64,000 nt of DNA from Pegoplata infirma (taxonomy: Eukaryota; Arthropoda; Insecta; Diptera; Anthomyiidae). Where the stretch lies: assembly GCA_963921195.1 (NCBI GenBank), contig OY992540.1, positions 78,853,337-78,917,336 of the forward strand, read 5' to 3'. Both the position numbers and the translations under genes were made by a program. Positions 55,891 through 64,000 of the stretch are shown piece by piece; the stretch's first letter is position 1; each line of letters begins with the position of its first letter. The notes under the pieces were generated by a model. That model saw nothing but the letters and a program-made list of their open reading frames with translations, was not told where the DNA came from and ran no database searches.

Positions 55891-56172
55891 ATTTATACCT
55901 CGCCACAATTGGCTTTAATAAGTACTTGTGTAGTGCCATGTATAGCAGGGATAGCTGTAATTTATGGACGATATGTACGCACAATAACCAGACAATTGTT
56001 AGACAAATTAGCGGATATTTCCAAATCTGCAGAGGAACGTTTGGGTAACATTAAGACAGTGAAGACATTCACAAAAGAAGAAATGGAATGCAAAACATAT
56101 GACAACTTGTTGAAAGATGCATTGAAAATTGGATACAAAGAAGTATTAGCTAAGTCTTTGTTTTATGGAGCA
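55891..56172 (+). CDS. ABCB10: ABCB10-type transporter, exon 4 (TM4, second coupling loop)
   Basis: The acceptor TTTCCATAG ends at 55890 and the donor GTAAGT starts at 56173; both phases are 0 (94 codons). It encodes IYTSPQLALISTCVVPCIAG, AVIYGRYVRTITRQ, a long helix (LADISKSAEERLGNIKTVKT), FTKEEMECKTYDNLL and SLFYGA. The ..AEER(I/L)GN(I/V)(K/R)TV.. and ..AVIYGRY.. strings are characteristic of ABCB10 proteins. Confidence 0.92.
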
Positions 56173-56237
56173 GTAAGTTTGAAAATATCTTGAATTTCCA
56201 ATTTCCAATTAACAAATATTATATTTTTTTATTTAAG

Positions 56238-56756
56238 ACTGGCATGTCTGGCAATATCATCATCGTTTCTGTTTTATATTATGGTGGTTCTTTGGTGGTG
56301 CATGATGCTCTATCTATTGGCGCTTTAACATCGTTTATATTATACGCCGGTTATTCGGCCATTTCTATTAATGGCCTTTCCAACTTCTATACCGAATTGA
56401 ATAAAGGTGTTGGTTCCGCACAACGTATTTGGGAAATATTAGACCGTAAAAATTCGATACCTTTAAATGTTGGCATTATACCCGACACAAAACCTCATGG
56501 TGAAGTTTTATTTGACAATGTTAATTTTAGCTTTCCAGCCAGACCTGATAGTGTAGTTTTAGATAATTTTAATTTAACCTTAAGACCAGGACAAACTACA
56601 GCCATTGTTGGACGCAGTGGTTCGGGTAAAACAACTATAGCAACATTGCTGCTACGTTTATATGATCCTTTAAAAGGACGTGTTTTATTAGATCAAGTAG
56701 ATTTAAAGGATTTAAGTCCAATATGGTTACGAAATCATATAGGTGCTGTAAGTCAG
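56238..56756 (+). CDS. ABCB10: ABCB10-type transporter, exon 5 (TM5-TM6, Walker A)
   Basis: The acceptor TATTTAAG ends at 56237 and the donor GTACGT starts at 56757 (173 codons, phase 0). It starts TGMSGNIIIVSVLYYGG (TM5), followed by TM6 (ALTSFILYAGYSAI) and GLSNFYTELNKGVGSAQRIW, a conserved helix before the nucleotide-binding domain. The domain begins at GEVLFDNVNFSFPARPD, with an aromatic A-loop region, and continues with Walker A GRSGSGKT (56610-56633). It ends at the Q-loop glutamine (GAVSQ, exon edge). The intron before it is 65 bases. Confidence 0.93.
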
Positions 56757-56939
56757 GTACGTAAAATGGAGAATCATTAAAAAAAAGCAGAGCGTTCGAA
56801 TGCTAGCAGCTTTTATATTTGTTGAAAAACATTGTTGTTTTAAAAAATGTCAACATTGATGCTACTTTAAAAGTTGCTTGCATGAAGAATGCGTTTCAGT
56901 GCAATTAAAAAAAAATATTTTTTTATGTTTATTTTATAG

Positions 56940-57164
56940 GAACCGGTTCTTTTTTCTGGTACTATAAGAGACAATATTTTATATGGCCTTAATGATGGTG
57001 ACACCATAACTGAAGCACAATTTGATGAAATTGTACGTAAAGCTCATGTCGATGAATTCACTTCACAACTGCCAGATGGTCTTCAGACAATGGTGGGTCA
57101 AAGAGGTATGATGTTAAGTGGTGGTCAAAAACAAAGAGTTGCTATTGCTAGAGCTTTAATAAAG
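56940..57164 (+). CDS. ABCB10: ABCB10-type transporter, exon 6 (Q-loop to ABC signature)
   Basis: The acceptor TTTTATAG ends at 56939 and the donor GTAAGA starts at 57165 (75 codons, phase 0). It encodes EPVLFSGTIRDNILYG, a helical subdomain (TEAQFDEIVRKAHVDEF), LPDGLQTMVGQRG and the signature LSGGQKQRVAIARALIK (LSGGQKQR at 57114-57137). Exons 1-6 give 585 codons. Walker B, the D-loop and the H-loop, about 110 residues in this family, are missing and must lie 3' of the window. Confidence 0.93.
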
Positions 57165-58034
57165 GTAAGAAAAAAAGTATTTAAATATTAGATGATCTGA
57201 TATTTTTATATCTAAGAATTTTGCTATCGAAAAATTTATTAAGCAATTTTGAAGTTATGATGGGCAAAATCCCTGCAGGAAAAAGGGTATAGGTCGATCC
57301 AAAATCACCTTTCCCGTGACTGGTAAAAACGGGATATATCACTAAAATGTTGATCACATGATACTTTCCCGTGAATACTTACAATAGGATATATTTTTTA
57401 TACCCTCCAACCACAGTGGTATACTCACTTTGTCATTCCGTGTGTAACGCATCGGTCTAGGATCCCATAAAGTATATATGGGGCATTCCATGTAGATTTT
57501 CTCAATTCGTTTACACTTTTTAGTACCTTTCGAAAACTCTTTCGTGGTAAATTTTCAGATTTTTTTGATGACCCGTTCAAAAGATGTCGAATTTTTAAAA
57601 ATTGGTAGTTTGTTCCTTTACTCAAACTTCTTTTACTCATAACTTCTTCAATAATGGTCCAAATTTTTAATTTTTTTTTTAAATTTTTGGTTTGTTACGT
57701 ACTTAAAAAAAAAAACCCCAAAAAATTCTTAAAAGCGCTCTAGTATGCGATTTTTAAGTTTTAAATTTTAAATCTCATTTTTGAAAATGTTTGTACTCTT
57801 CGATTTTTTTTAAATTTTTTTGTGTAAAACTTCTATTGATTCTACATTTTTTTTGCCCAGGAGGATCGTGGATAGCGATTATTACTATTTTTTAAAATTT
57901 TTTTAAAAAAATTTATTGTAATTTTCCAATCTTAAAATCATTTCTACTGCTCCAATGGTGCGTCTTAGAGGGGTCATTTATAAGACCGACCCCCATTAAT
58001 TTTTACGTCTTAACATTTCTTTGGAACAAACTAA
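57165..58034 (+). other. ABCB10: Start of ABCB10 intron 6, with a mini-me-related type D segment
   Basis: GTAAGA donor, then an inverted-homology segment (57269-57335, see findings). A mini-me-type head follows (tataccctccaaccacagtg at 57399) with 'catcggtctaggatcccataaagtatatatggggcattcc'. This resembles the interior of the hAT foldback near 8090-8200 down to 'cttcaataatggtccaaattt' at 57645. The intron extends beyond the window. Confidence 0.6.
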
Positions 58035-58371
58035 TACCCTATCTCCAATTTCTAAGAGGGCTCCCACACAAAACCACATTTTTTTAAATTTTCTCCAACC
58101 GCTCTAACTGCCCTAATAGTGCCCTTAGACCAAAAAAATGTATTACCGACCCACAATATTTTTTTAGTTCTCTGAACATACCTACCCTCTATCTTTAACT
58201 GTTAAGGCGGTCCCCATACAATTTTTTTTATTTTTTGTAAATTGGTTTTATTTAATCACCTTCTACCGGTCTAATGGTGCGTCCGATAGGGGCCATTAGT
58301 GAGACCGACCCCCATTTATTTTTACCCTACAACATTTTTTTAAAAACATACCTACGCCCTATCTCCACTCC
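58035..58371. repeat. Left arm of a long inverted repeat
   Basis: 'Accctatctccaatttctaag..gggctccc', 'ctctaactgccctaatagtg', 'gttaaggcggtccccatac' and 'acctacgccctatctccactcc' all recur in complement, in reverse order, at 63578-64000. The arm also repeats a module internally ('aatggtgcgtc..gaccgacccccatt' at about 57958 and 58272). It ends at the retrotransposon's target duplication (58358-58371). Confidence 0.8.
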
Positions 58372-58498
58372 ATCGTTCAACTGTTGACAAGTGTGGACGT
58401 GTTTTAATTTATCTCCGTGCTATTAATTGAATTTTTGAAATTGTTCGTAATAGGTATTTTTGTAATATTTTCATGACCACATCCAGGAAAATGAAAAT

Positions 58499-59902
58499 AT
58501 GGACACAAATGATACCGATTTAATTCGAGGCTCTGCCTCACCGACTGGTGCTGGTCCTAGCACTGGTCTTAGGGTTGCGACCTTGAAGTCCGACCTTGAT
58601 TCTGGTAGGGGTGCTCAGCCTAATATTGGTGGTAAAAAGAAAAAGAAACTTAAACCATCAAAGGTCAGGCACAACCAGAGACGGCTTTGTTTGAAAATAA
58701 TTAACAGACTAAGCCAACTTGATGGAACGAAGCTCTCCGAACGTGAGAGGGCGTCGCTATCATGGGCGAAAGGAGTCATTGAAGAACAGGACAAACTTTC
58801 GGCAATGCGAGCATCTGACAAACAGAGCGCTGTTTCGGCCTCGTCATCGAAGTCTGGTAAAAGGTTGCGCTCGCCGGACGAGAAACCTTTACCTAAGAGA
58901 TCTAAGTTGACCGGCAACGTCTGGACTCAGTCTTTTAGTGAAGTGGTTAAAGGTAACTTCGTTAGGGCTGTGATAAACAGGCAAAATGGGGATTGTAGTA
59001 TTCCAAGGGACAAGTGGAGCTTAGTTGAAACTAAACTAAATGAAATCTACTATAGGCTCCTTGAGAGTATGCCTGATTTTCTCCCTACTACTGTCAACGC
59101 AGGTTGGTATCAGGGGCGAGTAAAACTCGTTGCTTTTGGGAACGAAAGATCCGCAGCCGTGTTTAAGGTTGCCATTAGCCAAGTGGGAGAGTTATGGCCT
59201 GGAGCCAGACTGGACGTTGTGGAAAAACATGATATCCCCTCGCAACCCAGAGCTCATGCATGGATCCCAATGGCTACAAATGACACTGCGGTGATTCTTA
59301 AGATGATAAAAGTCTGCAATCCTGACCTTCCAACTCAGAATTGGCAAATTGCCAGATTGGGTGAGATGGAGGGCGCTCGTCGTCAAGCAGTGGTCTTGGT
59401 TAATGAGGAATCGCTTCCGCTTTTAGCCAGGACTGACGGCATTATTAGATTTGGATTTTTTCATATAAGAGTCAATGTCTACAAGGGCGACCAGAAGACT
59501 ATTTTGGACGCAGACAAGCCAGTGGCAGAGTCGGCTGGGGAGGAGAATCTGGAAAAGGTTGATATTCAGCTGGCCGATTCTAGGCTGATGGGAGATGCAT
59601 CTGGCATTTTTGAAACCGAATCTGGTAACGAATGCGACCTCTGTGATGGCATGGAGGATAAAGCTGATGCCACGATGGGTGACATTCAGGACGAGGCCCA
59701 TGCAGTGAGGAATTCGGAGAGTTCTGTTGCCTCCGATTCAGAACAGATGGGATATATATCTGGCTTATTCGAAACCGAATCTGGGGACGAATGCGACCTC
59801 TTTGATAACACGGAGGATGAAGCCAATAACACGGTGGTGGAAAGGATGGTGGAAATAAAACAAGATGTTGCGGTTCCTACAAATAAACCTCCATCACTGT
59901 AA
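58499..59902 (+). CDS. Retrotransposon ORF1 protein (DUF4780-like)
   Basis: A 467-residue nucleic-acid-binding type protein of the retrotransposon. It starts at ATG 58499, shortly after the leader, and stops at TAA 59900-59902. The N-terminal 150 residues are basic and Ser-rich, with KKKKKLKPSK near residue 50 and KRLRSPDEKPLPKRSK near 125. Residues about 140-290 contain WTQSFSEVVKG, RDKWSLVETKLNEIY, GWYQGRVKLVAFGNE and AHAWIP, typical of the ORF1 domain seen in LOA-type elements. No CCHC zinc knuckle is visible. The C-terminal 100 residues are acidic and contain an internal duplication (GIFETESGNECDL / GLFETESGDECDL). Its end overlaps ORF2 by 38 bases. Confidence 0.8.
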   Translation: MDTNDTDLIRGSASPTGAGPSTGLRVATLKSDLDSGRGAQPNIGGKKKKKLKPSKVRHNQRRLCLKIINRLSQLDGTKLSERERASLSWAKGVIEEQDKLSAMRASDKQSAVSASSSKSGKRLRSPDEKPLPKRSKLTGNVWTQSFSEVVKGNFVRAVINRQNGDCSIPRDKWSLVETKLNEIYYRLLESMPDFLPTTVNAGWYQGRVKLVAFGNERSAAVFKVAISQVGELWPGARLDVVEKHDIPSQPRAHAWIPMATNDTAVILKMIKVCNPDLPTQNWQIARLGEMEGARRQAVVLVNEESLPLLARTDGIIRFGFFHIRVNVYKGDQKTILDADKPVAESAGEENLEKVDIQLADSRLMGDASGIFETESGNECDLCDGMEDKADATMGDIQDEAHAVRNSESSVASDSEQMGYISGLFETESGDECDLFDNTEDEANNTVVERMVEIKQDVAVPTNKPPSL

Positions 59903-62900
59903 GGCAGCCTCAGTTGCACTCTTGCTGCGCCTGACGACAGGAGCAGTTGACTTGGTTTTTATACAAGAGCCCTGGGTGCGGGGTGGCAGGGTTTGCGGAT
60001 TGAAGACCCCTGGGTTTAAGTTGGTGGTTGCCAAAGGTGAGGGCTCACCAAGAGCCTGCATCTTGGCAAAAAATGGCTTAAATATATTCTTTTTATCAAC
60101 TTTTAGTGATTGGATGTTACAGCGGCTAGCTTAGAGCTTCATGGGAAGTCTATTTGGCTCGCCTCTGCGTATTTTCCTAATCCGGGGTCAATACCCCCGG
60201 AGAAGGTTGTCGGTCTAATTCGGGAGTCTGAATCTAGGGGACACCAGTTAGTAGTGTGTTGTGATGCTAATGCACATCATTCGATATGGGGAAGTACAGA
60301 CACAAATGATAGAGGCGAATCACTTTTGGAGTTTTTGTTAAGCACTAACCTGTATATTTGTAACAAGGGTGGTGAACCAACTTTCGTTACAAGTACGCGG
60401 CAAGAGGTTCTTGACGTAACACTTGTATCAGATACATTGTCTGATAGAATTGATGACTGGAGAGTTTTGGAAGAGCATTCTTTCTCAGATCATCGCTACA
60501 TTGAGTTTTTACTCAGGGAACGTGCCCCGGTTGAGACAGTCTCTAAAAATCTGAGGAGAACAAACTGGGAGAAATATAGGGAGACTTTTTCTTTGCTTTT
60601 GGATGAAGTACCCTTATCTGAACCACATAGTTTGGCGGAAATTGACTGTCTGGTTGACCATATAACAAATGTTTGTAATAGGTGCCTGGATGCGTCTTGC
60701 CCTTCTGCAAAGCCTAGAGGAAAAAAAAAGCCACCTTGGTGGTCAAATGAGTTGCAGACGAGCAGAGATTCCTGCAGAAAGCTCTTTAATAAGGCTAAAT
60801 TTTCAAGAGCGGACGAGGACTGGTCTGCATACAGGCTGCAACTTAAGAGTTATAAAAAGATGATCAGAAATGCAAAATGTGATTCTTGGAAAAACTTCTG
60901 TGGAAACATAGAAGACGTTTCTGAGGCATCCAGGCTGCGCAAGGTTCTGGCTTCTTCTCCTTGCACCCTGGGATACCTGAAAGATCCTAATGGGGTGTGG
61001 TCTTCCTCCAGTGGAGAGTCGCTGGATCTCCTTTTAAACACGCATTTTCCGGGCAATTCCATGACGCCGTTTCAAGCTTTGGAACGTTCTGACGCCCAAG
61101 CATCTGAAATTGCTTCGGAAATAATAAATATGCCAACATTAATCTGGGCGATAAAAAGCTTCAGGCCCTATAAATCCCCGGGACCTGATGGTATAATCCC
61201 GGCTGAGTTGCAGCAAGTGTCGGACTATATAGCCCCGTTGCTGTATAATATATACACAGCATGCATCAACTGGTCGTATATTCCTTTAAAATGGAGGGAT
61301 ACCAGAGTCGTATTTATCCCGAAGGCTGGGAAAAGTTCCCACACAGCTCCGAAGGATTTCAGACCAATTAGTCTGTCTTCTTTTTTGTTAAAGACAATGG
61401 AACGAATGATAGACTCTTATTTGCGTAGAGTGATTGACCCGAGGTTGCTTTCGACAAAGCAACATGCATACAGCAAGGGACGATCAACGGAAACAGCTCT
61501 TCATGAGCTCGTTGGTACCATCGAGAGATCGCTTTCGGTAAAGGAGTACACTATGGTGGCCTTTCTTGATATTGAGGGGGCTTTTAATAATGTCATCCCA
61601 GAATCGATAATATTGGCATTGTCTGGTCTGGGAGTAAAGCGTGAAATCGTTTTAATGGTGGAAAGCCTACTTGCCAGTAGACGTATAACGTCTGAATTGG
61701 GAGCGTCCGTCATATCTCGATTTGTCAATAGGGGCACACCACAAGGAGGTGTTCTTTCGCCGCTTCTTTGGAACCTGGCACTGAATTCAATGCTGCTATC
61801 TCTAGAAGCACGTGGTTGTCATGTTGTCGCATATGCTGACGATGTCGCGATAGCGGTAAAGGGGAAGCATCTGCCAACATTGCGGGACATTCTTCAGGGT
61901 TCTCTGAAAGATCTGTCTAAATGGGCAAGAGAATGTGGTCTAGGAGTTAATCCTAGTAAAACAGAGCTTGTTTTATTTACAAGGAAAAATAAGATTCCTG
62001 CTTTCGATCCTATTTCTCTGGACGGTACTGAAATCACCTTCTCAGATGGAGCCAAGTATCTTGGAGTATTTCTAGATAGGAAGCTGAATTTCAGGCGAAA
62101 TATTGAGGAACGGGTGAGAAAAGCAACGATTGCTTTGTATTCTTGTAAAAGGGCCATTGGAAAACGATGGGGTTTTGGCCCTCAAGTCGTTCATTGGATC
62201 TATACAGCAGTGGTGCGTCCAATTTTGCTGTATGGAATCATTGTCTGGTGGCCTGCTTTAGAAACAAAAGCGAACTGTGTCTTTATCACGAAGGTACAGA
62301 GAATGGCGTCAATGTGCATCACTGGTGCTCTTCGTACTACACCTACGGCTGCATTAGAAATCCTCCTTCACCTGATACCCTTGGACATATTGGGTAGGCA
62401 GTATGCAGCTGCGTCGGCAATTCGACTTAATAGCACGCTGCAATGGAGGAGCAGCGATTGTGGCCATAGCGCGATCTTGAAAAAGATAACAATACCACCA
62501 AATGTGGATTGTGCTCCCTCTTTGAGCCTCTTTGAGCGCCACTTTACCACTATGATACCATCCAGGGAGTCTTGGATGGGGGATACTCCGGGAAGTGGAG
62601 CTACCATAAATTTTTACACAGATGGATCGAGGCTGCACGAACAAGTGGGCTTTGGGGTCTATTCGGAAGAGCTTGGATTGAGCCTGGCTCGTAGATTGCC
62701 AGATCATTGCAGTGTTTACCAGGCAGAGATGCTGGCAATAAAGGAAGTGGCTGACTGGTTGAGCTGCAATGTCTTGTCTACAACCGCAGTCAACATCTAT
62801 ACTGACAGTCAAGCCGCGGTCAAGTCCCTGGATTCAATGTTTCTGAAAACAAGATCTGCCCTTAACTGCCGCACGTCTTTAAATGAGATGGCCAAGCAGT

Positions 62901-63457
62901 TTAACATACGACTCATATGGGTCCCAGGGCACAGAGACATTCCAGGGAATTGCAAAGCCGATGAGCTTGCAAGGCTAGGAACTACCTTACAGGTTCCAAC
63001 AGAATTGGAATGTGTTGGTATGCCTCTAGAAACTTGCAAGCAAAACCTACGGCTTTGTTCTGCGACGGAGACTAATCAAAGATGGGCAAATGGATGGACG
63101 TGTGAGACAACACGACTGATTTGGCCTTTTCTTAATCAGGGGCGCACAAGTGAGCTGATATCGCTTCCAAGAGGAGAGATTTCGACGGTGGTTTCTATAA
63201 TTACCGGACACTGTCTTATAGGGAAGCACGCAGAGCGGTTAAATGTGCCGTCGAATGACTTTTGCCGAAGTTGCATGGATGAAGAGGAGTTGGAAACTAT
63301 CGAACACTTTATTTGCCATTGCCCGGCACTTTCTGGTCAGCGACTTGCTTCACTGGGATCTAGGGAGCTGTACGATCTTTCTGATTTGTCGGATGTCAAA
63401 ATTCAACATCTAAGGAGTTTCATAAGAAGCTCAAACTGGTTTAACGACAGGGACTAG
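59865..63457 (+). pseudogene. Retrotransposon ORF2 polyprotein (EN-RT-RNase H), one frameshift
   Basis: The frame starts at ATG 59865 (LRFLQINLHHCKAA, start of the APE-type endonuclease), then QEPWV. It breaks near 60104-60112 and continues in another frame to TAG at 63455-63457 (1115 residues). The second part has endonuclease residues CDANAHHSIWGS (near 60271) and SDHR (60485-60496). The reverse transcriptase shows YKSPGPDG, FRPISLSS, FLDIEGAFNNV (near 61562), GTPQGGVLSPLLW and YADD (61832-61843). RNase H shows YTDGS (Asp at 62621), AEMLAI, IYTDSQ and VPGHRDIPGNCKADELAR. A Cys/His cluster (CRSCMDEEE..HFICHC) lies near the C-terminus. All catalytic motifs are present, but the frameshift separates the first 80 or so endonuclease residues, so this copy should not make a complete protein. 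Confidence 0.85.
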
Positions 63458-63540
63458 TAGGGAAACCTATTACGATCCCGTGGTATCACAATGGACCTCA
63501 GAGTCTACGTGTGTTGACGTAAAACGTCAGCAGCCACTTA

Positions 63541-63566
63541 CAACCTAACCTAACCTAACCTAACCT
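63541..63566 (+). repeat. (AACCT)n tail of the retrotransposon
   Basis: Five tandem AACCT units precede the right target duplication. The same tail, about three units, ends the old fragment at 18952-18966. It takes the place of a poly(A) tail. Confidence 0.85.
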
Positions 63567-63577
63567 ATCTCCACTCC

Positions 63578-64000
63578 CTAAGTGGGCTTCCATTCAAAAT
63601 TAATTTTTTATAAACTTTGCTCCAACTGTTATTTGTATGGGAGCCTACATAGGGAGTGGAGATAGGGCGTAGGTATGTGTTAAAAAAAAATGTTGTAGGT
63701 TAAAAATAAATGGGGGTCGGTATCACTAATGACCCCTCTCGGGCGCACCATTGGACCGGTAGAAGCTGATTAAATAAAACAAATTTACAAAAAACAAAAA
63801 AAAATGTATGGGGACCGCCTTAACAGTTAAAGATAGAGGGTAGGTGTGTTCAGAGAAAATGTTTGGACTAAAAAAATATTTTGGATCAGTCATAAATTTG
63901 TTTGCTCTAAGGGCACTATTAGGGCAGTTAGAGCGGTTGGAGCAAATTTTAAAAAATGTCGTCTTGTGTGGGAGCCCCCTTAGAAATTGGAGATAGGGTA
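63578..64000. repeat. Loop and right arm of the long inverted repeat
   Basis: After the target duplication, 63578-63650 is the former loop. From 'ctacatagggagtggagataggg' (about 63643) onward the sequence is the complement of 58371 back to 58035, reaching 'gaaattggagatagggta' at the window end. The arm continues beyond the window, so its full length is unknown. Confidence 0.8.

Larger units (their letters stand above)
58372..63563 (+). mobile_element. LOA-like non-LTR retrotransposon, near full length
   Basis: A 5.2-kb element with a 5' leader (58372-58498), ORF1, ORF2 (endonuclease, reverse transcriptase, RNase H), a short 3' UTR and an (AACCT)n tail (63541-63566). It is flanked by cctatctccactcc (58358-58371 and 63564-63577, 12-14 bp), as left by target-primed reverse transcription. 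Presence of RNase H together with a DUF4780-type ORF1 suggests the LOA clade; R1/I-related clades are the alternative. The coding DNA is visibly richer in G/C than its surroundings. Only one frameshift was found, so the copy is young. Confidence 0.85.

Noticed and set aside
59192..59919. Minus-strand frames opposite the retrotransposon ORFs
   Set aside because: They mirror the codon structure of the + strand ORFs and show no domain features.
62354..62812. 152-codon minus-strand frame in the RNase H region
   Set aside because: It is a shadow of ORF2, whose + strand translation has clear catalytic motifs.
63541..63566. Interstitial telomere repeat
   Set aside because: It lies exactly between the retrotransposon 3' UTR and its target duplication, so it is the element's tail.

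Overview
The window is AT-rich eukaryotic DNA from a higher fly. Its introns have GT-AG ends, its proteins are insect-type, and it is packed with (GTCY)n 'mini-me' type dipteran repeats, hAT foldbacks, MITEs, Helitrons and a non-LTR retrotransposon. A calyptrate fly such as a blowfly is my best guess; the species cannot be fixed from the sequence alone. No prokaryotic, viral or CRISPR feature was found.

Layout. (1) 1-19.5 kb is mostly repeats and probably a large intron of the sprint gene. It carries a nested, intronless, unrecognised 379-codon gene (14583-15722). (2) 19550-20376 and 32056-32388 are the last two coding exons of sprint, the fly RIN-family Rab5 exchange factor (VPS9 domain, then RA domain). 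They are separated by an 11.7-kb intron full of transposons and a ~165-bp tandem repeat. (3) 32.4-46.4 kb is intergenic: mini-me repeats, a Helitron, long inverted repeats and two tRNA-like fragments. (4) 46627-57164 holds six coding exons of a mitochondrial ABCB10-type half-transporter on the + strand. The reading frame runs from the presequence to the ABC signature; the Walker B exon(s) lie beyond the window. Its 8.4-kb third intron holds duplicated and nested elements. Its sixth intron holds a nearly intact LOA-like non-LTR retrotransposon (58372-63563) inserted in the loop of a long inverted repeat.

The host genes are independent: endosomal Rab5 signalling (sprint) and mitochondrial inner-membrane transport (ABCB10). 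Most of the rest is a nested record of transposition. Many insertions can be dated relative to each other, because target-site duplications are legible (8 bp for hAT, TTA/TAA for PIF/Harbinger-like, TA for mariner-like) and some empty sites exist in paralogous repeats inside the window.

I did not find a convincing new multi-gene system. The most unusual items are a transposon with CCCAGTCAG ends and an exon-like ORF (27686-29552), a chain of hAT foldbacks sharing one target patch (5756-9922), an unrecognised nested gene (14583-15722), a triplicated exon-like sequence with a minus-strand splice donor in ABCB10 intron 3, a 565-bp tandem duplication bounded by TTA, and inverted repeats flanking ABCB10 exons 4-6 that could favour exon circularisation.
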